DNA of 64,000 nucleotides from Leifsonia shinshuensis (GTDB taxonomy: Bacteria; Actinomycetota; Actinomycetes; Actinomycetales; Microbacteriaceae), in contig NZ_JACCFL010000001.1 in the NCBI RefSeq assembly GCF_013410375.1, positions 1,612,001 through 1,676,000 of the forward strand, in the 5' to 3' direction. Shown piece after piece: positions 16,877-24,631 of the stretch. Below the pieces are notes generated by a model. It saw nothing but the letters and a program-made list of their open reading frames with translations. It did no database searches and had not been told where the DNA came from. A program made the translations under genes and the position numbers. The first letter of the stretch is position 1; every line of letters starts with the position of its first letter.

Positions 16877-17855
16877 CGTTGTACCTGAACAATCTGAGCT
16901 GGAGGAGCGAGAGCAGCATGATGATCGCGAAGAGGACCCAGGAGATCGCCGACGCATAGCCGGTCTGGTAGTTCACGAACCCGTCCCGGTAGATGAGGTT
17001 CACCAGGCTGTCGGTGCGGAACACCGGGCCGCCGTCGGTCATCACGTAGACGAGGTCGAACACCTGCAGCGACTGGATGGTGAGGATCATCGTGGCGAAC
17101 AGCAGGGTCGGCCGCACGCTCGGGATGGTGATGTGCAGCGTGAGCTGCCGGTTGTTCGCGCCGTCGAGGCGGCCGGCCTCGTAGCGCTCGGCGGGCACCG
17201 CCTTGAGCGCGGCGACGAAGAGGATCATGGCGAAGCCGACGCTGCGCCAGACCGCCACGAAGATGACGCTCGGCAGCGCGAGGGAGGCCGACTGCAGCCA
17301 GGCGACCGGCTGGAGGCCGAGGAGCTGGGTGAGGCCGCCGACGAGGCCGATGCTCGGGTCGAGCAGGAACTTCCAGACCAGGCCGATGGTGACGAACGAG
17401 ACGATCGTGGGGAAGAAGTAGACCGAGCGGACGATCCGGGTGATCAGGTTGTCCTTGAGCAGCAGCAGCGCGGAGCCGAAGCCGAGCGTGATCTGGAAGA
17501 CCACGGCGAACACCGTGAAGACCAGGGTGACGCCGAGCGCGTTCCAGAACTGCGGGTCCTGGAAGAGCTTGATGTAGTTGCCGAAGCCGAGGAAGGTCTG
17601 GGTCGACGCCCCGATGGTCCAGTCGAAGAAGCTGTAGTAGAGTGTCTGCAGGATCGGGAACAGGACGAACACGCCCAGGATGACCAGGCTCGGCGCCATG
17701 AACAGCCAGGCCGGCTGGAACCGGCGCCTGCGGCGGCGCGGACCGGTGTCCGCGCCTGCGTGCCGGCGCCCGGCGGGCTCGGCCTCACGGGGGACGGGTC
17801 CCGCCCCGTCCCGCACGGGGCGGGACAGGGCGGGCTCGGTGGTGTGGGTGCTCAC
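16866..17855 (-). CDS. Sugar ABC transporter permease (MalF/UgpA type)
   Basis: A 329-aa permease with a 50-residue Arg/Pro-rich cytoplasmic N-terminus, then six spans beginning FQPAWLFMAPSLVILGVFVL. The EAA-type loop is VPAERYEAGRLDGANNRQL. The GTG start shares a base with the binding-protein stop (TAGTG), indicating coupled translation. It pairs with the downstream MalG-type permease. Confidence 0.88.
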   Translation of the reverse strand: MSTHTTEPALSRPVRDGAGPVPREAEPAGRRHAGADTGPRRRRRRFQPAWLFMAPSLVILGVFVLFPILQTLYYSFFDWTIGASTQTFLGFGNYIKLFQDPQFWNALGVTLVFTVFAVVFQITLGFGSALLLLKDNLITRIVRSVYFFPTIVSFVTIGLVWKFLLDPSIGLVGGLTQLLGLQPVAWLQSASLALPSVIFVAVWRSVGFAMILFVAALKAVPAERYEAGRLDGANNRQLTLHITIPSVRPTLLFATMILTIQSLQVFDLVYVMTDGGPVFRTDSLVNLIYRDGFVNYQTGYASAISWVLFAIIMLLSLLQLRLFRYNDVD

Positions 17856-19123
17856 TACTTGCTGCACCCGGTCAGGTTGTCGATCGTCTTGGCGGCGTCG
17901 GCGGTGGCGGAGGCGACGGACGTCCCGCGGGTGATCTGGCCGATCAGCGGCACGTACGCGTTGGCGTCGACCTGGGTGGCGTTGGTGACGTGCGGCAGGT
18001 ACAGCCGCGAGTCGGGCACCTGCGAGGTGAAGATCGACACGGTCGGGTCGGCCTTCAGTTTCGCGTCGTCGGCGAGGTCGGTGCGCAGCGGCGGGAAGCC
18101 GGTCTGCAGCGAGAACTTCTCCTGGGCGGTCTTGCTGGTCCAGTAGGCGAGGAACTCCTGCGCCTGCTGCGGGTACTTCGTCTTGGCCGAGACCGCGAGC
18201 GGGGCGGTGGAGCCGAGCGTCACGCTGGAGCCGTCGACGCCGACCGGGACCTTCGCGATGCCGAGGTCGATGCCGGCCGCCTTGTAGCCGGGGGCAGCCC
18301 ACGGGCCGTTGATCTCCATCGCGGCCTTGCCTGCTGCGAACAGGGAGTCCGCGATGGCCCCGGTCTGTCCGACGGGCGAGATCTTGTCCTGGACGACCAG
18401 GTCGCTCCAGGTCGACAGGCTCTTCTGGCCCGCGCTGGTCTGCAGCACGCTGCAGCCCTTCGCGTCGACGATGTCGCCGCCCTCCAGCCACTGCAGGATC
18501 GGCCACATCTGGATGGTCTGGTTGTCGGCGAGGGAGATCCCGTACTGGGTCTGGCCGCCGTTCAGCGTCAGCTTCTTGGCGTCGTCCTGAAGCTCCGCGA
18601 CCGTGGCGGGCGGGTTGGCGATGCCGGCCGCCGCGAAGGCCTTCTTGTTGTAGTACAGGCTGAGCGTCGCGAAGTTGGCCGGGACCGCGTAGAGCTTGCC
18701 GTCGTAGGTGAACTCCTTGACCGTGCCCGGCGCGAGCTGGTCGGTGTTGATCTTCGTGTCGCCGGAGCCGGTGTTCGTGATCGCGAGGACCGAGTTGGTC
18801 TTCACGAACTGGGCGACCGCGTTCGGGTCGCTGGACGGCGTCGCGATGTCGGGGCCCTGGCCGGTCAGCCACGCCGACGGCAGTTTCTGGGCGATCGTGT
18901 CCCACGGCTGGACGACCATGTTGACGTGGATGTCCGGGTGCGAGGCGTTGAAGTCCTTGACGATCGTGTCGTAGCCGGGACGGTCGCCGCCGGTGAACCC
19001 GGTCCAGACGGTGAGGGTGACCTTGCCGCCGGCGTCCGAGCCGGAGGTGCCGGAGCAGGCCGTGAGCGCCAGCATCGACGCGGCCACACCGGCGGCGACG
19101 ACGAGGGATCTGCGGATTTTCAT
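17855..19123 (-). CDS. ABC transporter sugar-binding lipoprotein
   Basis: A 422-aa extracellular solute-binding protein of the CUT1 group. The signal peptide ends in the lipobox LTAC (MLALTACSG), and the mature part reads VTLTVWTGFTGGDRPGYDTI, typical of family 1. GGAG stands 8 nt before the ATG. It delivers an oligosaccharide to the two permeases encoded next. The LacI gene lies upstream on the same strand, 144 bp away. Confidence 0.9.
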   Translation of the reverse strand: MKIRRSLVVAAGVAASMLALTACSGTSGSDAGGKVTLTVWTGFTGGDRPGYDTIVKDFNASHPDIHVNMVVQPWDTIAQKLPSAWLTGQGPDIATPSSDPNAVAQFVKTNSVLAITNTGSGDTKINTDQLAPGTVKEFTYDGKLYAVPANFATLSLYYNKKAFAAAGIANPPATVAELQDDAKKLTLNGGQTQYGISLADNQTIQMWPILQWLEGGDIVDAKGCSVLQTSAGQKSLSTWSDLVVQDKISPVGQTGAIADSLFAAGKAAMEINGPWAAPGYKAAGIDLGIAKVPVGVDGSSVTLGSTAPLAVSAKTKYPQQAQEFLAYWTSKTAQEKFSLQTGFPPLRTDLADDAKLKADPTVSIFTSQVPDSRLYLPHVTNATQVDANAYVPLIGQITRGTSVASATADAAKTIDNLTGCSK

Positions 19124-19267
19124 CGATGTTCTCCTTTGAGCAATGCAGATGAGGGGTGGGGAGGGGGGGCGGGGGATGTGCTTCGGTGATGCGGGAGGTG
19201 CTGCGGTGATGGGGGTGCTGCGGGTAGGCGGCGGGGAGCGGGTACCGGGCCGGGGCGGCTGCGCCGG
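19124..19267 (-). promoter_or_regulatory. C-rich leader between lacI and the binding-protein gene
   Basis: On the minus strand this 144-nt interval is strongly C-rich and G-poor near its 3' end (about 19145-19195) and contains the repeated element ATCACCGCAGCAC/ATCACCGAAGCAC. Such composition resembles a Rho-loading site. Just before the start, TGCTCAAAGGAG (19131-19142) looks like a half LacI operator fused to the Shine-Dalgarno. No clear promoter is seen, so read-through from lacI is possible. Confidence 0.35.
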
Positions 19268-20317
19268 TCAGGCGGCGTCGGGACAGCCGCACGAGCGCCG
19301 GGCGACGAACGTCACGCCGAGCTGTTCGTGCGCCGGTCCCTCGAACCGGCCGTCGACGAGGTCGAAGAGGCGCTCGGTGGCGCGGCGGGCCATCTCCTCG
19401 GCGGGCACGGCGATGGTGGTGATGCCGGGGGTGGTCACGCGGGCGAGCCCGAAGTCGTCGAAGCCGACGATCGAGATGTCCTCCGGGACGCGGCGACCGG
19501 CGCGCTTGAGCTCCTGGAGGCCGCCGAAGGCCATGTCGTCGTTGGCGAAGACGATGCCGTCGACCTCCCGGCCCTCGGCCAGCACGGCGGCGACCGCGGC
19601 GCGGCCCGACTCCTCGTTGAACTCGCCGTGGACGATCTGGGAGTCGGCCTCGATCCCGCGCGCTCGCACGGTCTCGAGGAAGCCCTCGCGCCGGTCGAGG
19701 CCGGTCTGGTGGTCGAGCGGGCCGGTCACGTGCACGAGCCGGCGCCGGCCGTGCACGTCGATGAGGTGCTCGGTCAGCGTGCGGGTCGCGGCGACGTCGT
19801 CGATGCCGATGCTCACCGAGCCGGGGAGGTAGGGGAAGTTGCCGATCAGCACGACCGGGAGGCCGGAGGCGACCAGTTCCTCGACGTGGAAGTCGTCGAC
19901 CGCGGAACTGGTGACGATCGCGCCGTCCGCGCTGCGGGAGCGCACCACCCGCTCGTAGGCGGCGACGCCGTTCTCCGCGTCGGAGTTGGTCGAGACGATG
20001 ACCTGGCTGTCGTGCGCGTTCGCGGCGTCGGAGACGCCGGTGAGCACGTGCATGAAGTAGCTGTGGCCGAAGACGTGCTGCGAGGTGTTCGGCACGATCA
20101 GCGCGACCGCGCCCGCGCGCTGGTTGCGCAGCGCCCGGCCGGCGGAGCTGGGGACGTAGCCGAGCTCCTGCGCGGCCTGCCGCACGGCCGCCTTGGTCTT
20201 GGAGCTGATCCTGGCGTGGTCCGCGAGCGCCATCGAGGCGGCGGAGGAGGTGATGCCGACCCGCTCGGCGACGTCCTTCAGCGTGACCGTCGAGCGTGCG
20301 TCTCGCGTCTTCGGCAT
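19268..20317 (-). CDS. LacI family transcriptional regulator of the sugar locus
   Basis: A 349-aa repressor. The N-terminal LacI helix-turn-helix (VTLKDVAERVGITSSAASMAL, residues about 10-30) includes the hinge helix RQAAQELGYVPSSAGRAL, and a periplasmic-binding-type sugar domain follows. The C-terminus ends RRSCGCPDAA. GGAGGGC lies 6 nt before the ATG. Five copies of an 18-bp operator lie just upstream (20364-20506). It probably represses itself and the transport/hydrolase genes downstream on the same strand until an imported sugar binds. Confidence 0.9.
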   Translation of the reverse strand: MPKTRDARSTVTLKDVAERVGITSSAASMALADHARISSKTKAAVRQAAQELGYVPSSAGRALRNQRAGAVALIVPNTSQHVFGHSYFMHVLTGVSDAANAHDSQVIVSTNSDAENGVAAYERVVRSRSADGAIVTSSAVDDFHVEELVASGLPVVLIGNFPYLPGSVSIGIDDVAATRTLTEHLIDVHGRRRLVHVTGPLDHQTGLDRREGFLETVRARGIEADSQIVHGEFNEESGRAAVAAVLAEGREVDGIVFANDDMAFGGLQELKRAGRRVPEDISIVGFDDFGLARVTTPGITTIAVPAEEMARRATERLFDLVDGRFEGPAHEQLGVTFVARRSCGCPDAA

Positions 20318-20363
20318 CGGTGCCCTCCTGTCGTTCGTGAAGCTCGTTGTCCGTGGGAGCGGA

Positions 20364-20506
20364 TGCTCAAACGATGAAGCAGTTGTTCAAACGATAAAGC
20401 ACTCGTTCAATCGATGAAGCATGACGGAACTGTGTGTCTGTGATCGCTCAATCGATAAAGCATCGTGCAGGTCGCTGAACCGGGTGAGTGCTCAATCGAT
20501 AAAGCA
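20364..20506 (+). promoter_or_regulatory. Array of five LacI-type operators
   Basis: Five 18-bp copies of TGCTCAATCGATAAAGCA or close variants lie at 20364-20381, 20384-20401, 20404-20421, 20445-20462 and 20489-20506. Variation falls mainly in the first bases and at T/A and A/G positions. Each is an imperfect palindrome around CGAT, the usual LacI-family shape. Start-to-start distances are 20, 20, 41 and 44 bp, so the sites fall on nearly one helix face in two-turn steps. They occupy the region between lacI and the divergent leader/patatin unit and could control both. Confidence 0.8.
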
Positions 20507-20614
20507 CACAATAGACAGAGGCCGCCCGAAAGCGCAAGAACTTTTTTCCGCGACGGTTCGGGCCGTCGTGCTAACGTTCTCCCGATCGTGATCCGAACGC
20601 AGGAGGTGAGACCC

Positions 20615-20674
20615 ATGACCGCAGTATCCGTAGTGGGTGCTCCCCTGCAGCGCACGATCGCGCGACGCCCGTAG
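20615..20674 (+). CDS. Putative 19-residue leader peptide
   Basis: The ORF encodes MTAVSVVGAPLQRTIARRP and has the best Shine-Dalgarno in the region (AGGAGGTGAG, 4 nt before ATG). An extended -10 (TGC-TAACGT, 20570-20575) lies upstream. The last codons are Arg-Arg-Pro with a rare CGA, which could slow the ribosome. A stem pairs 20636-20644 with 20683-20691 (8 of 9 pairs), spanning the stop codon, so ribosome position would decide its folding. The patatin start is 46 nt downstream. It is too short to recognise by family. Confidence 0.5.
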   Translation: MTAVSVVGAPLQRTIARRP

Positions 20675-20720
20675 CCGTCGCCGGGAGCCCCGAACCGCAC
20701 GTTCGCGAAAGGCGACTCCC

Positions 20721-21728
20721 ATGAACGCACACTCTTCTCCGCATCCTTTCCCGCCCTCGGACGCCCCCGGGCGCGAGCGGGCCCTCGTCCTGCACGGCGG
20801 CGGGTCCTCCGGCAACGCCTGGGAGATCGGCGTGGTCGCCGGCCTCCTCGCCGGCGGTCTCGACGTGACCCGCGCCGACCTCGTCGTCGGCACCTCGGCC
20901 GGATCGACGGCCGCGGCGCAGCTCACGAGCGCGCCGCCGGCCGAGCTGTACGCCGCGATCGTCGACGCCCCGCCGCCGCAGCGGCCCGGAGCGCCCCAAG
21001 CCGGAGCGCCCGGAGCCGGAGCGCCCGGAGCCGGAGCGCCCGGCTCTACCAGGCCCGGCGCCGGCCCCGATGTGGCTCGCGGCGTGGCCGGCTCCGTCTC
21101 CAGCCAGCTGGAGGTCACCGGCCGCATCATCGCCTCGTCCTCCGACGCCGCGGACATGCGCCGCCGGATGGGTGCCTGGGCCAGGGAGCTCGCCGACGGC
21201 GCCGACCCCGGCCGCCAGGCCCAGTGGCGCGCCACCGTCGCCTCCCGCCTGCCCGGTCAGGACTGGCCCGAGCAGCGCATCCTGCTCACCGCCGTGGACG
21301 CGAGCAGCGGCGAAGGCGTGGCGTTCGATCGCGACAGCGGCGTCTCGCTCGCGGACGCGGTCGCGGCCAGCTGCTCCAGCGGCTTCGCCTACGCCATCGG
21401 CGACGGGTGGTACATCGACGGCGGCTACCGGCGGAACGAGAACGCCGACCTCGCGGCCGGCTACCGGCGCGTCCTGGTGCTGTCGCCCTTCGGCGGCCGC
21501 AACCGGCACCCGGAGGAGTGGGGCATGCAGCTCGATGCGCAGGTCGAGGAGCTGCGCGCGGGAGGCAGCGCCGTCGAGACGATCCTGCCCGACGAGGCCT
21601 CCCTCGACGCGTTCGGCGAGCAGATGATGGACCTCTCGCGGCGCCCCGCCTCGGCGCGGGCCGGCTACGACCAGGGCAGGGCCGCCGCCAAGCGGCTCGA
21701 TGAGTTCTGGGGCGCGGGGACGGTGTGA
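20721..21728 (+). CDS. Patatin-like phospholipase/serine acyl hydrolase
   Basis: A 335-aa patatin-fold enzyme. Residues 17-35 carry the Gly-rich oxyanion loop (LVLHGGGSSGNAWE), the nucleophile elbow is VVGTSAGS (Ser about 58) and the dyad Asp is in YIDGGYRRNENADLA. Patatins hydrolyse lipid acyl esters; this subgroup is cytosolic and uncharacterised. A proline/alanine/glycine insert (about 88-112, GAPGAGAPGAGAPG) comes from 15-bp tandem DNA repeats. The start has AAAGG 9 nt upstream and follows the small leader ORF. Confidence 0.85.
   Translation: MNAHSSPHPFPPSDAPGRERALVLHGGGSSGNAWEIGVVAGLLAGGLDVTRADLVVGTSAGSTAAAQLTSAPPAELYAAIVDAPPPQRPGAPQAGAPGAGAPGAGAPGSTRPGAGPDVARGVAGSVSSQLEVTGRIIASSSDAADMRRRMGAWARELADGADPGRQAQWRATVASRLPGQDWPEQRILLTAVDASSGEGVAFDRDSGVSLADAVAASCSSGFAYAIGDGWYIDGGYRRNENADLAAGYRRVLVLSPFGGRNRHPEEWGMQLDAQVEELRAGGSAVETILPDEASLDAFGEQMMDLSRRPASARAGYDQGRAAAKRLDEFWGAGTV
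21000..21044 (+). repeat. Three 15-bp tandem repeats inside the patatin gene
   Basis: The unit GCCGGAGCGCCCGGA occurs three times in a row (last copy with one change) and codes for AGAPG repeats. The length keeps frame, so copy number could vary without breaking the protein. Confidence 0.8.
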
Positions 21729-21732
21729 CGGA

Positions 21733-21771
21733 CGGCCGGCTCCCCACGCGCTCGCCGTGAGGAGCCGGCCG
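21733..21771 (+). terminator. Hairpin terminator after the patatin gene
   Basis: An 11-bp perfect stem, CGGCCGGCTCC paired with GGAGCCGGCCG, with a 17-nt loop begins 5 nt after the patatin stop. No U-tract follows, as is common for actinobacterial terminators. Confidence 0.6.
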
Positions 21772-21874
21772 GTCGCGGGCAGGCGGCCGACGGACCTGTT
21801 GCCGCCCCGCCGCGCCTGGGTGTAGACCGGCTGCCAGCACGGGGCGTCGGCCCTGTCTCCTGGGGGTGGGCGTG

Positions 21875-22990
21875 ATGAGTTCGAACGTTCCGGCGCGGCG
21901 TCCGCGTCGGCTGGGCTGGGTCTGGGCGGTGGTGGCGGTGGTGGTCGCCCTGGCCGCCGGTGTCTTCCTGGGCTGGGGGATCGGCCGGTCCTCGGCGACC
22001 ACGACCGCGACCTCCGCGACGACGGGGACGGCCGGCCAGGAGGTCAGCGCCTGCGACGCGATCACCGTCTCCAACGAGGTCCTCCCCGCCGTCGTCACGG
22101 TCTCCGCGATCGGCTCGGCGGGCGGCGGGACCGGCACCGGCGAGATCATCAGCTCCGACGGGTACATCGTGACCAACAACCACGTGATCTCCGGCGCGGT
22201 GGACGGCGGCAAAATCTCGGTGCTCACCTCCGGCGGCGCGGACGCGCCGGCGACGCTCGTCGGCCGGGACCCGCGCTCGGACCTCGCGGTGCTGAAGGTC
22301 ACCGCGTCGTCCTCGCTGCCGACCGTGCCGTGGGGGAACTCGGCGAAGGTGGTCGTGGGGCAGCCGGTGGTCGCGCTCGGCGCCCCGCTCGGCCTGTCCG
22401 GCACGGTGACCTCCGGCATCGTCAGCGCCCTCGGCCGTACCGTCCCGGTGCCCGGCGACAACGGGCAGACCGCGATCCTGGCCAACTCCATCCAGACCGA
22501 CGCCTCGATCAACCCGGGCAACTCGGGAGGCGCGCTGGTGGACTGCTCCGGCGACCTGATCGGCATCAACTCGGCGATCGCGACGGTCCCCAACTCCGCG
22601 GGCCAGTCGGGCGGCGGCAGTGTCGGCATCGGGTTCGCGATCCCGTCCGACTTCGCGCACAGCATCGTCGACCAGATCATCGCGACCGGCCATGTCACCT
22701 ACCCGTACTTCGGGATCTCGGTCGCGCCCATCCCGCCCGCGGCCGCCGAGAAGCTGAAGGTGAGCGACGGCCTCTACGTCGTCTCGGTCGTCGCCGGCGG
22801 CCCGTCCGCGACCGCAGGCCTCCAGCAGGGCGATGTCATCACCGAGATCGACGGCAAGCCGGCGACCAACGCCGACACCCTGGTCCAGACGGTCATGACC
22901 ACCAAGGCGGGCCAGAAGGTCGACGTCACCTATGTGCGCGGCGGCGAGACGAAGACGACCTCGGTGACGCTCGAGAACCCGCCGAGCTGA
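21875..22990 (+). CDS. HtrA/DegP-like membrane-anchored serine protease with PDZ domain
   Basis: About 371 aa. It has a short basic N-terminus, one membrane anchor (about 14-36), a trypsin-like domain with catalytic His in IVTNNHVIS, Asp in RSDLAVLKV and Ser in NPGNSGGALVD, and a C-terminal PDZ domain (about 275-365, GGPSATAGLQQGDVITEIDG). It acts outside the membrane in protein quality control. ATG 21875 sits 7-8 nt after a G-rich stretch; GTG 21866 or 21872 in frame are alternatives. Monocistronic. Confidence 0.88.
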   Translation: MSSNVPARRPRRLGWVWAVVAVVVALAAGVFLGWGIGRSSATTTATSATTGTAGQEVSACDAITVSNEVLPAVVTVSAIGSAGGGTGTGEIISSDGYIVTNNHVISGAVDGGKISVLTSGGADAPATLVGRDPRSDLAVLKVTASSSLPTVPWGNSAKVVVGQPVVALGAPLGLSGTVTSGIVSALGRTVPVPGDNGQTAILANSIQTDASINPGNSGGALVDCSGDLIGINSAIATVPNSAGQSGGGSVGIGFAIPSDFAHSIVDQIIATGHVTYPYFGISVAPIPPAAAEKLKVSDGLYVVSVVAGGPSATAGLQQGDVITEIDGKPATNADTLVQTVMTTKAGQKVDVTYVRGGETKTTSVTLENPPS

Positions 22991-23034
22991 GCGCCGCCCT
23001 GGACCTCCGGCGAGCGGTGGGCTAGGAAGGACGG

Positions 23035-24495
23035 GTGCCGAACGGAGCGGAGATCCATGACGTCGTCATCGCGGGCGGCGGCCCGACCGGGATGATGCTC
23101 GCCGCCGAGCTGCGGCTGCGCGGGGTCGACGTGGTCGTCCTGGAGCGCGAGCGGGAGCGCAGCCCGCTCGTGCGATCCCTGGGCCTGCACCCGCGCAGCG
23201 TGGAGATCCTGGACCAGCGCGGCCTGCTGGACCGCTTCCTCGCACTGGGCCGGCGGTATCCCGACGGCGTCGGGCGGTTCGCCGGGATCGTTCCGCCCCG
23301 CCCGGTGGAGCTGGACAGCGACCACGCGTACCTCCTCGGCATCCCGCAGACCAGCACCGACCGGCTGCTGGAGGAGCACGCCGTCGAGCAGGGCGCGCAG
23401 GTGCTGCGCGGGGCCGAGCTGACCGGCGTGGAACAGGAGGACGACGTGGTGACGATTGTGCGCGCGGACGGCGCCGTGCTCCGCTCCCGGTGGCTGGTGG
23501 GCTGCGACGGCGGCAGGAGCCTGGTGCGCCGGCTGCTCGGTGTGGGGTTCCCCGGCGAGGCGGCGCGCACGGAGTGGCTGCTCGGGGAGGTCGAGGTGAC
23601 GATGCCCGCCGAGGAGGTGGCCGCGCTGTCGGAGGAGGTGCGCCGCACCCACAGGGGCTTCGGCATCGGGCCGGCCGCCGACGGGCTGTTCCGCGCGGTC
23701 GTGCCGGCGGCGACGGTGGCGGAGGATCGCACGGTCCCGCCGACGCTGGACGAGTTCCGCGCCCAGCTGCGCGCCTACGCCGGGACGGACTTCGGCGCGC
23801 GCTCGCCGCGCGCGCTGTCCCGGTTCACCGACGCCACCCGCCTCGCCGACCGGTACCGGGTGGGCCGGGTGCTCCTCGCCGGCGACGCGGCGCACGTCCA
23901 CCCGCCGCTCGGCGGCCAGGGCCTGAACCTGGGCCTCCAGGACGCGTTCAACCTGGGCTGGAAGCTGGCCGCGCAGCTGGACGGCCGGGCGCCCGAGGGC
24001 CTCCTGGACAGCTACGAGACCGAGCGCAGACCCGTCGCCGAGCAGGTGCTCACCCTGACCCGCGCCCAGAGCGTGCTGATCGACCCCGAGCCGGGACCGC
24101 AGGCCGTGCGCCGGCTGCTGACCGACCTGATGGAGATCGACGGCGTCGGCCACTACCTGGCCGAGCAGGTCAGCGGCCTCGGCATCCGCTACGACCTCGG
24201 CGACGGACCCGCCCTGCTCGGCAGGCGGCTCCGCGACCTGCCGCTCCGGGACGCCTCCGGCCGGGAGCAGCGCCTCTTCGAGCGCCTCCGCGACGGCCGC
24301 GGCCTCCTGCTCGACCGCACGGGCGCGCTGACGGTCGCGGGCTGGGCGGACCGGGTGGGCGTCGTCGCGGACGCGTCCCTCCCGATCGAGGAGCCCGCGG
24401 TGCTGCTGCGGCCGGACGGGTACGTGGCCTGGATCGGGGACGGACAGGCGGGGCTGGCGGGGTCGCTTCGGCGGTGGTTCGGGGACGCGGCGTAG
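23035..24495 (+). CDS. FAD-dependent aromatic monooxygenase (PheA/TfdB type)
   Basis: A 486-aa flavoprotein hydroxylase of the FAD_binding_3 family. It has GGGPTGMMLAAEL (FAD GxGxxG, about 12-24), the DG-type motif GCDGGRSLVRRLL and RVLLAGDAAHVHPPLGGQG, the GD motif contacting FAD. A C-terminal thioredoxin-like region follows, as in phenol hydroxylases and RIF monooxygenases. It inserts oxygen into an aromatic substrate with NAD(P)H; the substrate is unknown. GTG start has AAGGAC upstream. Confidence 0.85.
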   Translation: MPNGAEIHDVVIAGGGPTGMMLAAELRLRGVDVVVLERERERSPLVRSLGLHPRSVEILDQRGLLDRFLALGRRYPDGVGRFAGIVPPRPVELDSDHAYLLGIPQTSTDRLLEEHAVEQGAQVLRGAELTGVEQEDDVVTIVRADGAVLRSRWLVGCDGGRSLVRRLLGVGFPGEAARTEWLLGEVEVTMPAEEVAALSEEVRRTHRGFGIGPAADGLFRAVVPAATVAEDRTVPPTLDEFRAQLRAYAGTDFGARSPRALSRFTDATRLADRYRVGRVLLAGDAAHVHPPLGGQGLNLGLQDAFNLGWKLAAQLDGRAPEGLLDSYETERRPVAEQVLTLTRAQSVLIDPEPGPQAVRRLLTDLMEIDGVGHYLAEQVSGLGIRYDLGDGPALLGRRLRDLPLRDASGREQRLFERLRDGRGLLLDRTGALTVAGWADRVGVVADASLPIEEPAVLLRPDGYVAWIGDGQAGLAGSLRRWFGDAA

Positions 24496-24631
24496 TCTTC
24501 CCCTCGCCGCGGCGCGCCATCGCTCGCGGACCCCGCCCCCGACCCCCTAAGCTGTGCCGGAGCGACAGGACGCGCGCAACCGGGCGGGCGAGGGGGAGCC
24601 GGCGGTCGGCGTCGCGGGGGGAAGCCTGGCC

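Noticed and set aside
20507..20614. Additional LacI operator copies between the array and the leader ORF
   Set aside because: No further match to the 18-bp consensus beyond 20506; only an extended -10 and a short weak hairpin are present.
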